From: an uncultured Elusimicrobia bacterium
GTDB taxonomy: Bacteria; Elusimicrobiota; Elusimicrobia; Elusimicrobiales; UBA9959
Direction of reading: 5' to 3'
Assembly: GCA_903867985.1 (NCBI GenBank)
Contig: CAIPTO010000082.1
Coordinates: 1-64,000, forward strand
DNA: 64,000 nt
This document shows positions 36,220-44,117 of this stretch, piece after piece (the first letter of the stretch is position 1; the number at the start of each line of letters is the position of its first letter). Under the pieces are notes generated by a model. The model did no database searches. It was not told the origin of the DNA and saw nothing but the letters and a program-made list of their open reading frames with translations. The position numbers and the translations under genes are program-made.

Positions 36220-36861
36220 ATGGCCAAGATAAATGAAGTTGCGATAGTGCTTGTTATTTTGCTGGCCGGAACCGTTGGCTCTTCCTATGGAGCCGATATT
36301 TCCATGCACGCGCTTGGACGAAAGAGCGGTTTACCGGCTACGGGGCAATTCACCTGCTACAATGTCACCACTCACGCCGTAATCGCCTGCCCGGCACCCG
36401 GCTCAACCAATGCTCAGGATGGATCATATGTGACGTCAGCTACGTCACCCAGCTTTACAAACAACGGCAACGGAACAATAACTGACAATAGAACAGGATT
36501 GATGTGGAAAAGATGCACTGAGGGATTGAGCGGGGATAATTGCGCCGCAGGCGCTGTTAATACAATTGCATGGGATGTGGCTTTAGCTCAATGCGAAAAT
36601 TTATCGTACGCTGGTCGCACTGACTGGCGTATGCCGAACATAAAGGAGCTTATCAGCATAGTGAACTATCAAAATTATAACCCAGCCATAGACATTGTGT
36701 ATTTCCCGAATACTCCGTATTCCAATTATCATATGGCCTCCACTACATATTCTAATGGTACCAGTATTAACTGGGAAGTGTCCTTTGCGGATGGAAGTGT
36801 GAACCACAATGCTTACAAATCTCAAGTCAACTATGTCCGTTGTGTGCGTGGCGGCCCATGA
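36220..36861 (+). CDS. Exported DUF1566 (Lcl C-terminal) domain protein
   Basis: A 213-residue protein with a signal peptide (to about residue 25; TVGSSYGADI) and a DUF1566-type domain. This shows TITDNRTGLMWKRC, the DWRMPNIKELISIVNY block and the final YVRCVRGG motif, which are the diagnostic pieces. Such domains occur in surface and adhesin-like proteins, including Legionella Lcl, and often follow giant fibre proteins. The ATG at 36220 has GGAGGG 8 bases upstream; an earlier ATG at 36205 lies inside that ribosome site. Confidence 0.85.
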   Translation: MAKINEVAIVLVILLAGTVGSSYGADISMHALGRKSGLPATGQFTCYNVTTHAVIACPAPGSTNAQDGSYVTSATSPSFTNNGNGTITDNRTGLMWKRCTEGLSGDNCAAGAVNTIAWDVALAQCENLSYAGRTDWRMPNIKELISIVNYQNYNPAIDIVYFPNTPYSNYHMASTTYSNGTSINWEVSFADGSVNHNAYKSQVNYVRCVRGGP

Positions 36862-37024
36862 CTCACTATCTAACAATTTCGGATAGTATATCGGGAGTAG
36901 CTTTCTCAGCGGGGCCAGGTCGTTAAATTTAGCCAGCGTTTAACAGCGAAGCAAAAAATGTCTTTTTACATGCCTGGTTGTTTTATTGTCATGCTTTGAA
37001 ATATATTGTAGTATTTATAAATAA
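36862..37024. other. Gap before tRNA-Val; weak promoter only
   Basis: No gene. TTGTCA (36986-36991), a 17-base spacer and TAGTAT (37009-37014) are a possible tRNA promoter. No terminator hairpin is obvious. Confidence 0.3.
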
Positions 37025-37099
37025 GCCCAGTTGGCGCAGCGGTAGCGCGTTCCCTTGACATGGGAAAGGTCATAGGTTCGATCCCTATACTGGGCACCA
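37025..37099 (+). tRNA. tRNA-Val (anticodon GAC)
   Basis: The acceptor stem GCCCAGT pairs with ACTGGGC. The anticodon arm TTCCC-TTGACAT-GGGAA gives GAC, which reads GUC and GUU. The T-arm ATAGGTTCGATCCCTAT is intact. Discriminator A at 37096 is followed by an encoded CCA (37097-37099), unlike the tRNA-Leu in this window. Confidence 0.96.
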
Positions 37100-37109
37100 T
37101 TTTTTAGCA

Positions 37110-37190
37110 GGGGATAGGGTAAAGGCTGCAGGATTTAGGGTTGATGAGTGCCTTCCGCCTCTACCCTATATCGCACCCTCTACCCTTTCT
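37110..37190. repeat. Inverted TAGGGTA-word element between tRNA-Val and thrS
   Basis: The left arm around 37110-37125 (GGGATAGGGTAAAGG) is answered by CTCTACCCTATATC and CCCTCTACCCTTTC in the right arm (about 37158-37190). The right arm ends 8 bases before the thrS ATG, leaving no visible ribosome site. Confidence 0.6.
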
Positions 37191-37197
37191 TAACTTT

Positions 37198-38955
37198 ATG
37201 GCAGAAGAAAAAAAAGACGGTTTTGTCGAGATGATGAGGCATTCCCTGGCGCATGTGATGGCGCAGGCGGTAGTTGAGTTGTTCCCGGGCGCCAAACTGG
37301 CCATCGGCCCCTCGATAGAGAACGGCTTCTATTACGATTTTGAGTCCGAACACCATTTCACCCCCGAAGACCTGCCCAAAATAGAAAAAAAGATGAAGCA
37401 TATCATCGCGCAGGCCCAGAAGTTCGAACGCGTCCAACTTACCCGGGAGGAGGCGCTGCGCCATTTTGAAGAGAAGGGCGAGAAGTTTAAGGTGGAGCTC
37501 ATTAACGATCTGCCAGCCGCTGAGCCCATAAGCATTTATAAGAACGGCCCCTTTGAAGATCTCTGCCGCGGTCCCCATGTTGCCCATACCGGCCAGCTCA
37601 AGGCCTACAAGCTCGTCTCCATCGCCGGCGCTTACTGGCGCGGCGACGAGAAGCGGCCCATGCTCCAGCGCATATATGCCGTCGCCTTTGAGACCAAAGA
37701 AGAGCTGGACACCTATCTTAAACAGCAGGAAGAAGCCGCCAAGCGCGATCACCGCAAGCTCGGCAAGCAGCTTGATCTCTACAGTATAAATGAAACCGTG
37801 GGGCCCGGCCTGGTGCTTTGGCATCCTAACGGCGCCCGCATACGCAACGCTATAGAGACCTTCTGGAAGGAAGAGCATTCTAAAGGCGGGTACGACCTTA
37901 TTTATACGCCCCATATCGGCAGGGCTAATCTCTGGCAGACCTCGGGCCACCTGGATTTCTACAAGGATTCCATGTACGCCCCGATGGATATAGACGGCAT
38001 AGACTATTACGCTAAGCCGATGAACTGCCCCTTCCACATACAGATATACCAGAGTTCTCTTCACTCTTATCGCGATTTGCCGCTCAGATGGGCGGAACTT
38101 GGCACGGTTTACCGTTTTGAAAAAGCCGGGGTTCTTCACGGCCTCATGCGCGTACGCGGGTTTACCCAGGACGACGCGCACATTATCTGCACGCCGGAAC
38201 AGATGGAGGCGGAGACGCTTGAAGTGCTGCGTTTCAGCCTGAGCATCTGGCGCGCTTTCGGATTTACCGATATTAAGGCTTACCTCGCCACGCGTCCCGC
38301 CGACGCCGTGGGGGAACCGGCGCGCTGGGAAGAAGCCCAGAAAAGTCTGCTGGCCGCCGTTAATAAAGAAGGCATAAAAGTTGAGATGGATGAAGGCGGC
38401 GGAGCTTTCTACGGCCCCAAAATAGATCTTAAGGTGAAAGATTCGCTCGGCCGGGAATGGCAGACCACGACCATCCAGTTCGATTTCAATCTGCCCGAAC
38501 GCTTCCAGATGGAATACACCGGCGCGGACGGCCACCGGCACCGGCCTTATATGCTCCACCGGGCGCTGTTGGGTTCGCTTGAACGGTTCTTTGGTATTCT
38601 GATAGAGCACTTTGCCGGTAATTTTCCGCTTTGGCTCGCCCCCGTGCAGGTTAAAGTGCTGAATATCACTTCGCTTGAAGAAGGCTACGCCCGCGAGATC
38701 GCGGCCAAACTGAAGGCTGCCGGCCTCAGGGTGGTCTTAGACCCGCGTTCCGATACCATCTCCTCTAAAGTCCGTGACGCCGCGAATGAAAAAGTCCCTT
38801 ATGCTCTTATAGTCGGCAAAAAAGAAATGGCCGAGGGTAAAGTGTCGCTGCGGCTGAGGGGCAACCAGAGCATTTACGGACTTGACCTCTCCGAAGTTAC
38901 AGAGAACTTCGTGAAAGAGGCCGCCGAAAGACGCCTCACCAATTCTTACAGCTAA
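37198..38955 (+). CDS. thrS: Threonyl-tRNA synthetase lacking the TGS domain
   Basis: Charges tRNA-Thr. 585 residues against about 640 for the standard bacterial form. The missing part is the N-terminal TGS domain: the protein begins almost at once in the editing domain (HSLAHVMAQAV near residue 15 with the HxxxH pair; the second-half Cys is in DLCRGPHV). The catalytic core is complete, with MNCPFHIQIY carrying the zinc Cys, class II motif 2 in YRFEKAGVLHGLMRVRGFTQ, motif 3 in LLGSLERFFGILIEHF, and a normal anticodon-binding domain. The chosen ATG at 37198 has no Shine-Dalgarno; a longer frame from 37141 reads through the upstream repeat and adds no TGS sequence. Confidence 0.95.
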   Translation: MAEEKKDGFVEMMRHSLAHVMAQAVVELFPGAKLAIGPSIENGFYYDFESEHHFTPEDLPKIEKKMKHIIAQAQKFERVQLTREEALRHFEEKGEKFKVELINDLPAAEPISIYKNGPFEDLCRGPHVAHTGQLKAYKLVSIAGAYWRGDEKRPMLQRIYAVAFETKEELDTYLKQQEEAAKRDHRKLGKQLDLYSINETVGPGLVLWHPNGARIRNAIETFWKEEHSKGGYDLIYTPHIGRANLWQTSGHLDFYKDSMYAPMDIDGIDYYAKPMNCPFHIQIYQSSLHSYRDLPLRWAELGTVYRFEKAGVLHGLMRVRGFTQDDAHIICTPEQMEAETLEVLRFSLSIWRAFGFTDIKAYLATRPADAVGEPARWEEAQKSLLAAVNKEGIKVEMDEGGGAFYGPKIDLKVKDSLGREWQTTTIQFDFNLPERFQMEYTGADGHRHRPYMLHRALLGSLERFFGILIEHFAGNFPLWLAPVQVKVLNITSLEEGYAREIAAKLKAAGLRVVLDPRSDTISSKVRDAANEKVPYALIVGKKEMAEGKVSLRLRGNQSIYGLDLSEVTENFVKEAAERRLTNSYS

Positions 38956-38971
38956 TCAGCGGGAGCGTGAC

Positions 38972-41900
38972 ATGAAGACAATCTTCCTTGCTTTACTTCT
39001 GGTCGGGCCAGCAAGCGCGCGTGCGGAACTCACTACGGCGCAGCTTAGCGAAGATGAGGCCGCTTTTCAAAGTCTCTCCGACCTTTACCGTGCCGCCGCC
39101 GACCGGTCCGCTGTCGTTGGCGCCTTTGATAAATTCATTAAAAAATACCCGAAGAGCATTCGGGCCGCCGACGCGCAGTTTATGCAGGCCGAGGCCTATA
39201 TGTCAAAGGGGCTTGAACTCCTGCGCCAGGAAAAGATTTCAAAGATGTCTTCCGAAGCCCGCAGTCTCTCGGGAGACAACCAGGCGGCCATAGCAGAGCT
39301 TAACAACGCCGCGGCGGCTTACCTTAAAGTAATAAAAAATTACCGCAAGTCCGGTCTGGAAGCCTCGGCCCAGAACCGTATCGGCGAAGCTTACTACAAT
39401 ATGGGCAATTGGGAGCGCGCGATAAAAGAATTTGAGCGCGTTGAGGACAAGTACCCGGACAGCTATATCGTGCCGGAAAGTCTGCTGGGCATTGTTTACT
39501 CCAATATCGCCTCAGGCAAGTTCCCGGCAGCCCAATCAACATTATTCCATCTGGAGGAAAGCTACCTCCCGTACATGAAAGATCCCTCAGTTCTTTTTGC
39601 CAAGGCCGTTATTGAGATGAATAACAAGAACTACCCCGCGGCCCAGAAGATATTTTCCCGGCTGGACACTGTTCAGGCTCGGGTGTTCCTTGGAAAGTCC
39701 TACCTTTACGAGGGCAAGACCTATATGGCGGCCGGCATTTTTGAGAAACTGCTGAAGGATTTCCCCGACTCCGATTACAAAGAAGAGACGGAGTTCATGA
39801 CCGCAGATTCTTTTTTCTACGCCAAGGATTTTGACGGCGCCATTGTAAAATATGAGAACTTTCTTAAGAAATATCCCGTTTCCAAACTTAAGAGCGCGGC
39901 CGTCTTCCGTATAGGCGCCTCGCAGTTCAGCAAAAAGGATTACTCCAGCGCGCGCTCCAATTTTCAGAGCATTATAGACCACACCCCCCAGGACCCTTTC
40001 GCGCCGTACGCCCAGTTCTTCATCGCGGAATCCTATCTGGAGAACAAACAGACCAGGGACGCGCTTTTCGCCTACACGAAGGTTACGGTGAATTACCCCG
40101 GTTCCTGGGTCGCCCCGGCTTCGCAGTATAAGTTAGCCTGGTGCCAGTATCTTCTGGAAGATTATCCTCAGGCTGTGCACGCCCTTGATAGCTTTCTCTC
40201 ACTGTATCCCGGCCACACTCTGGCCAAGAACGCCTGGCACCTCTCCGGCAACGCCAACCTGGAGCTGAAAAAGCCGCGGGAAGCTCTCCGGGCTTTCCAG
40301 AACGCGCTGGATATCGCGCCTTCCAGCGAAATAGCCGAACAGTCCCTTTTTCTTATGCTGCGCACCGAGTACGAACGGGGAAATTACAACAATATCCTTA
40401 CCTCCTACCAGTTCGTTTTTAAGCACCTGCCCCCGCTGGGTTCCAAGTGGCGCGCGCTCAGCCTTCTCTACGTAGCTGACGCCTACATGCGGCTTAATCT
40501 TACGGATGACGCCCGGAATATCTACAATACCGTCACCCGCATTTACCCCAATGATATTTCGGCCGTTTACGCCCAGGAAGGCCTGGTCTGGTGCAACGCG
40601 CTGGCCGGAGACGGCGACATAGCCATGAAGACCGCCGACAAACTGAAGACCATGAAGGCCGCGTTCCCCGATATCCCGCCGTCAGAAAGCGTGGATACCC
40701 TGGCCATAGCCGACAGTTATTTTAATCAGAAGGATTTTGAGAAAGCCTACCAGCTTTACGACAAGTTTGTCACCGAAAATCCTGCCAGTTCCTACGCTGC
40801 CGGCGCGCTTTACCGGGCCGGGCTATCGTTATACCGTCTGCGCTATTACAGCCAGGCCGTGGAACAGTGGGTTAAGCTCTCAAAGAATTACCCGTCAGCC
40901 CCCGAGACGGAGCTGGCGGATTTTCAGACCGCCGACACTTATTTCAGGGCGCAGAAGTATTCGGAAAGCATTGCCGCTTATAACGCCATCATCGCGAGGT
41001 ACCCTAAAAGTTTCCAGCTCCCGCTCGCCTATCTGCGCGTGGCCCAGGTCTATTATAATCTGAAGCAGGACGCTCAGGCGGTGGAGCAGACCAAGACGGT
41101 AGTAGGAAATTTCCCGTCCGCGGCGGAGGCGTATGACGCGTTGGATCTGGCGGAAGTGATCTTTGACCGCGATCCGGGCATGGATTTCAAGGCTTACTTT
41201 ACGGGCCTTTCCGCCATTGAACCCAAAACCAAATCTTCGGGGGAGGCCCTGTTCCGTCTGGGCCGCCGGCTGTTTGAGACTAAGAACTATCCGGGCGCCG
41301 TGGAATATCTTAAAAAATTCTGCGTGCAGTACATAGATCATTCCTCGGTCAAGGACGCGCAATTCTATCTGGGCGAATCCTATTTCCAGATTGGGGATAT
41401 GGAGAACGCGGCCGCCGTGTTCGAGCGCTTCGCGACTAATTATACCGACGCCACGGAACACCCGCTGGCGCTCTTCAGGCTGGGCAACGCTTACTACAAC
41501 TCCAAGAAATACGCCCCCGCCGTCAAGGCCTACGCCAAACTCACCGAACTTTATCCCGATAACGAATACATAAAGCCCGCGCTTTTCAACCTGGCGCTCT
41601 GCTATAAGAACACCGGAGCCACCGATCTGGCCGAGGAAACCTATCACAAGTATTTTGAGTTGTCGTCTAAGCCGGAAGAGGCATTGGGCGCGCTCTGGGA
41701 AATTTTTAACATTCAAAAGACGAAAGGGGATATGGCCGGGTCAATTAAAACTCTTACCGAGATCTACGGCGAGGCGGAAGGTAAGGAAGACGCACTTGAG
41801 GCCCTTTATCAGATGGGCGAAATAAGTTTAGAAGGCAAGCAGCCGGACGAGGCGCGCGATTACTGGGAGCGGCTGGCTCTGCAAAAACCCTTAAACAGTT

Positions 41901-42271
41901 CCTGGCGTCTGCAGGGTCTGGTCAAGCTAGGCGAGATCTACGAGGGGGAGAAGAACTACCCCGAAGCGGCCCGCGTATACGAAGATATTTCAAAAAACGC
42001 GGCCACGCAGGAAGTGTCCAGAGCCGCGGGCGAGCGGGCTAAAGCGCTTATCCGCATGTCGTATCAGGAAAAGGCCGCGCCGCCTAAAGATACGAAGGCC
42101 GCGCCTGAAGCAAAGCCGGCAGCAGCTGCGGACGAAAATGAAGCCCGGCCCGAAGCGGATACCCAGGCTGCCTCTAAAAAGACGCCGAGGAAAGTGAGAA
42201 AGGCAAAAACGCCGGCAAAAGTCCAGGATCTGCCCGGAATGAAGGGAACAAAGACAGAGGCGGTAAACTAG
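38972..42271 (+). CDS. Large exported TPR protein of a Tol/Ton-like operon
   Basis: A 1099-residue protein with a short signal peptide (MKTIFLALLLVGPASARA). About 20 or more tetratricopeptide-type repeats run from residue 30 to about 1030, many of the YbgF/BamD-like form (for example YYNMGNWERAIKEFERVEDKYPDSY, FYAKDFDGAIVKYENFLKKYP, YFQIGDMENAAAVFERFATNY). The C-terminal 70 residues are low-complexity Lys/Ala/Pro-rich. It starts 16 bases after thrS and precedes a TolQ-TolR-TolR-TonB series. A periplasmic scaffold linked to that motor is the best inference, comparable with TPR partners of Tol-Pal and gliding motors. Confidence 0.85.
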   Translation: MKTIFLALLLVGPASARAELTTAQLSEDEAAFQSLSDLYRAAADRSAVVGAFDKFIKKYPKSIRAADAQFMQAEAYMSKGLELLRQEKISKMSSEARSLSGDNQAAIAELNNAAAAYLKVIKNYRKSGLEASAQNRIGEAYYNMGNWERAIKEFERVEDKYPDSYIVPESLLGIVYSNIASGKFPAAQSTLFHLEESYLPYMKDPSVLFAKAVIEMNNKNYPAAQKIFSRLDTVQARVFLGKSYLYEGKTYMAAGIFEKLLKDFPDSDYKEETEFMTADSFFYAKDFDGAIVKYENFLKKYPVSKLKSAAVFRIGASQFSKKDYSSARSNFQSIIDHTPQDPFAPYAQFFIAESYLENKQTRDALFAYTKVTVNYPGSWVAPASQYKLAWCQYLLEDYPQAVHALDSFLSLYPGHTLAKNAWHLSGNANLELKKPREALRAFQNALDIAPSSEIAEQSLFLMLRTEYERGNYNNILTSYQFVFKHLPPLGSKWRALSLLYVADAYMRLNLTDDARNIYNTVTRIYPNDISAVYAQEGLVWCNALAGDGDIAMKTADKLKTMKAAFPDIPPSESVDTLAIADSYFNQKDFEKAYQLYDKFVTENPASSYAAGALYRAGLSLYRLRYYSQAVEQWVKLSKNYPSAPETELADFQTADTYFRAQKYSESIAAYNAIIARYPKSFQLPLAYLRVAQVYYNLKQDAQAVEQTKTVVGNFPSAAEAYDALDLAEVIFDRDPGMDFKAYFTGLSAIEPKTKSSGEALFRLGRRLFETKNYPGAVEYLKKFCVQYIDHSSVKDAQFYLGESYFQIGDMENAAAVFERFATNYTDATEHPLALFRLGNAYYNSKKYAPAVKAYAKLTELYPDNEYIKPALFNLALCYKNTGATDLAEETYHKYFELSSKPEEALGALWEIFNIQKTKGDMAGSIKTLTEIYGEAEGKEDALEALYQMGEISLEGKQPDEARDYWERLALQKPLNSSWRLQGLVKLGEIYEGEKNYPEAARVYEDISKNAATQEVSRAAGERAKALIRMSYQEKAAPPKDTKAAPEAKPAAAADENEARPEADTQAASKKTPRKVRKAKTPAKVQDLPGMKGTKTEAVN

Positions 42272-42314
42272 AAGTTGCTGTCACTAATTCTTAACCATTA
42301 CGATTGGAGGTTTC

Positions 42315-42935
42315 GTGGAGAACATTAACTATTTAAATATTTTGAAGGACAGCTTTACGCTGGTCGTCCTGATATGTTGTTCGCTGCTGTCTTTTACCGT
42401 TGCTTTTGAGCGCTGGTGGTATTTCAGGAAAGCGCGTCACAGGAAAGTGGACGATTTTCTGGCGCACATAAGCGGACTGCTGAAAGAGGATAAGGCGGAT
42501 AAAGCTGTTGAATATACCGGCAAGATAGATTCACCCGTAGCGAGGCTGTTCAACTACGCCTTACGCCACCGTGAAATGCCCAAGCACGATATAGAAGAAC
42601 TGCTGGCCACTAAACGCCAGGAGGAGAAACTTAATCTCGAAAAGTTTCTGGGCGTGCTGGGTACCATGGGTAATATCGCGCCCTTCATCGGTCTCTTTGG
42701 CACGGTAATCGGAATTATAAAGGCTTTTCGCGACCTTGCGCTTTCCGGCGTCGGCGGTCCCACCGTGGTCGCCCGGGGCATAGCGGAAGCGCTGGTTGCT
42801 ACCGCGGCCGGCCTGGCAGTGGCTATCCCCGCCGTCATCATCTTCAACTATTTTACGCGAAAGGTTAAAGTTATCATGAGCGAACTGGAAATATTCTCTT
42901 CGCGCCTGATGATAATAATGGGATCGAAGCATTAA
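42315..42935 (+). CDS. TolQ/ExbB/MotA family proton channel
   Basis: A 206-residue inner-membrane protein with three membrane helices: near residues 13-30, 112-135 and 158-182. The conserved blocks LGTMGNIAPFIGLFGTVIGIIKAF and GPTVVARGIAEALVATAAGLAVAIPAVI are the TolQ/ExbB signature. It should form the proton-driven channel with the two ExbD/TolR-type proteins downstream. TolQ and ExbB cannot be separated by sequence here. A ribosome site (GGAGG) lies before the GTG start. Confidence 0.93.
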   Translation: MENINYLNILKDSFTLVVLICCSLLSFTVAFERWWYFRKARHRKVDDFLAHISGLLKEDKADKAVEYTGKIDSPVARLFNYALRHREMPKHDIEELLATKRQEEKLNLEKFLGVLGTMGNIAPFIGLFGTVIGIIKAFRDLALSGVGGPTVVARGIAEALVATAAGLAVAIPAVIIFNYFTRKVKVIMSELEIFSSRLMIIMGSKH

Positions 42936-42939
42936 AATC

Positions 42940-43027
42940 GCCATTTGCCGTTCGCCATTAGCCAGCAGTTTGGGAAAGAAGTTCCTTTACAGTTTCTGTG
43001 TATAGCAAATGGCCAACGGCTAATGGC
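42940..43027. repeat. Imperfect inverted word-repeat element between TolQ- and TolR-like genes
   Basis: The left arm 42940-42962 and right arm 43005-43027 pair over 23 bp with three mismatches. The words are GCCATTTGC/GCCATTAGC-like, related in style to the GCCATAAGC family at 20777 and 56761. The loop is about 42 bases. The element fills the gap between two genes of one operon. Confidence 0.7.
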
Positions 43028-43055
43028 ATCAAATTAGGTTTTATATATTTATATT

Positions 43056-43460
43056 ATGGGTTTTTCTACAGGCAATTCCGACGAAGGAATAACTGATATC
43101 AATGTCACGCCCCTGGTGGACGTGTCTTTGGTGCTTGTTATAATTTTTATGGCCGTGGCCCCGTTCGCAGTGCAGTCAGGCATCAAGGTCCTGCAATCAA
43201 AGTCCAGCGCCCAGGTGGGCAAGGTTTCCGCCTCGGAGAGCATCCAGGTCAAACTGACCCTCGATGGCGTTATAAAGCTTAACGGCATCGAGGTCTCGAT
43301 GCTGGATTTTCCGGCGCGCATAGCCCAGGCTATCCTGGCCAGCAAGGATAAATTTGTGATCATCAAGGCCGATGACGGTAATAAAGTCGGAGAAGTTGTT
43401 ACGATGATGGACACGGCAAAGCAGTCCGGCGCTTTAAAGATGGCGCTGATGAAGAACTAA
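43056..43460 (+). CDS. ExbD/TolR family protein (first copy)
   Basis: A 134-residue biopolymer-transport protein. A short cytoplasmic N-terminus is followed by one membrane helix with the conserved Asp in NVTPLVDVSLVLVIIFM, the proton-carrying site. A periplasmic domain (about 50-134) ends in the VVTMMDTAKQSGALKMAL block. Partner of the TolQ/ExbB-like protein. A second, different copy follows. Confidence 0.92.
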   Translation: MGFSTGNSDEGITDINVTPLVDVSLVLVIIFMAVAPFAVQSGIKVLQSKSSAQVGKVSASESIQVKLTLDGVIKLNGIEVSMLDFPARIAQAILASKDKFVIIKADDGNKVGEVVTMMDTAKQSGALKMALMKN

Positions 43461-43464
43461 ATCT

Positions 43465-43502
43465 GGCTTACGGCTTATAGCATACGGCTTACGGCGTATG
43501 GC
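43465..43502. repeat. Single-arm word repeat between the two TolR-like genes
   Basis: GGCTTACGGCTTATAGCATA and the following CGGCTTACGGCGTATGGC use the same words as the right arm of the 20774-20916 element (GCGTATGGC, CTTATAGC). No opposite arm is present; this looks like a half element. Confidence 0.6.
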
Positions 43503-43516
43503 AATGGTTTACAACT

Positions 43517-43939
43517 ATGTCCTTTAAAGTCGAGAGTAACGACGACAATTTGGTTACCGGTATAAATGTCACGCCCCTGGTGGACGTCTGCCTGGTGTTG
43601 GTCATAATATTTATGGTTACAGCCCCGCTACTGTCGGAGCCGGTTTTTAAGGTGAACCTGCCGCAGGCCCGTACCCAGGAGGGGGAAGAGAAGGAAAAAA
43701 TAGTCGTATCTCTCGCTCAGGAAGCCAAATACGCCGTAAATGAAAAGGCGTTCACCGTGAAGGACGAATTTTATAAAGCGCTGGAACGCTCTATCCGGGA
43801 AAGCGGCCTTAAGCTTGTGATCATAAAGGCCGACCAAAACGCCGGTTATGGTCTGCTGACGGACGTTATGCAGCGCGCTAAAGAAGCCGGGGCGTCCAGC
43901 ATTACTATAGCCACGGAGCAGACTAAGAAGAAAAAATAA
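43517..43939 (+). CDS. ExbD/TolR family protein (second copy)
   Basis: A 140-residue protein with the same plan as the first copy: a membrane helix with the conserved Asp in NVTPLVDVCLVLVIIFMV, then a periplasmic domain ending in VMQRAKEAGASSITIATE. The two copies share only the membrane motif strongly, so this is not a recent duplication. One TolQ with two TolR-type proteins is also the arrangement of the Myxococcus AglRQS motor. Confidence 0.92.
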   Translation: MSFKVESNDDNLVTGINVTPLVDVCLVLVIIFMVTAPLLSEPVFKVNLPQARTQEGEEKEKIVVSLAQEAKYAVNEKAFTVKDEFYKALERSIRESGLKLVIIKADQNAGYGLLTDVMQRAKEAGASSITIATEQTKKKK

Positions 43940-43990
43940 CCGGCGGTTATTTTTTAGAGGCAAGTGATAACAACTAGTGCGTAGTGGTTA

Positions 43991-44099
43991 GTGAATAGTG
44001 AATAGTGAATAGTGAATAGTGAATAGTGAATAGTGACTTACCACTTACCACTTACCACTTACCACTTATCACTTATCACTTATCACTTATCACTTAACC
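43991..44099. repeat. Opposed heptamer arrays (GTGAATA)6 and (CTTACCA)4(CTTATCA)4
   Basis: Six perfect copies of GTGAATA (43991-44032) are followed by four CTTACCA (44037-44064) and four CTTATCA (44065-44092). The second half is the complement-type word (TGGTAAG/TGATAAG), so the array folds back on itself. It ends about 18 bases before the TonB-family gene. Looser words continue upstream to about 43963. Confidence 0.9.
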
Positions 44100-44117
44100 T
44101 TATTACCCTGTTTAACT

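Noticed and set aside
37180-38610. 476-codon frame antisense to thrS
   Set aside because: Opposite a clearly conserved synthetase gene; its sequence has no family features and arises from codon bias in a G/C-rich gene. The same applies to the long antisense frames at 2546-3304, 3344-4216, 11296-12159, 40895-41716 and 61204-61992.
43991-44099. CRISPR array
   Set aside because: The units are contiguous 7-base words with no spacers, the second half is complementary to the first, and no cas gene is present.
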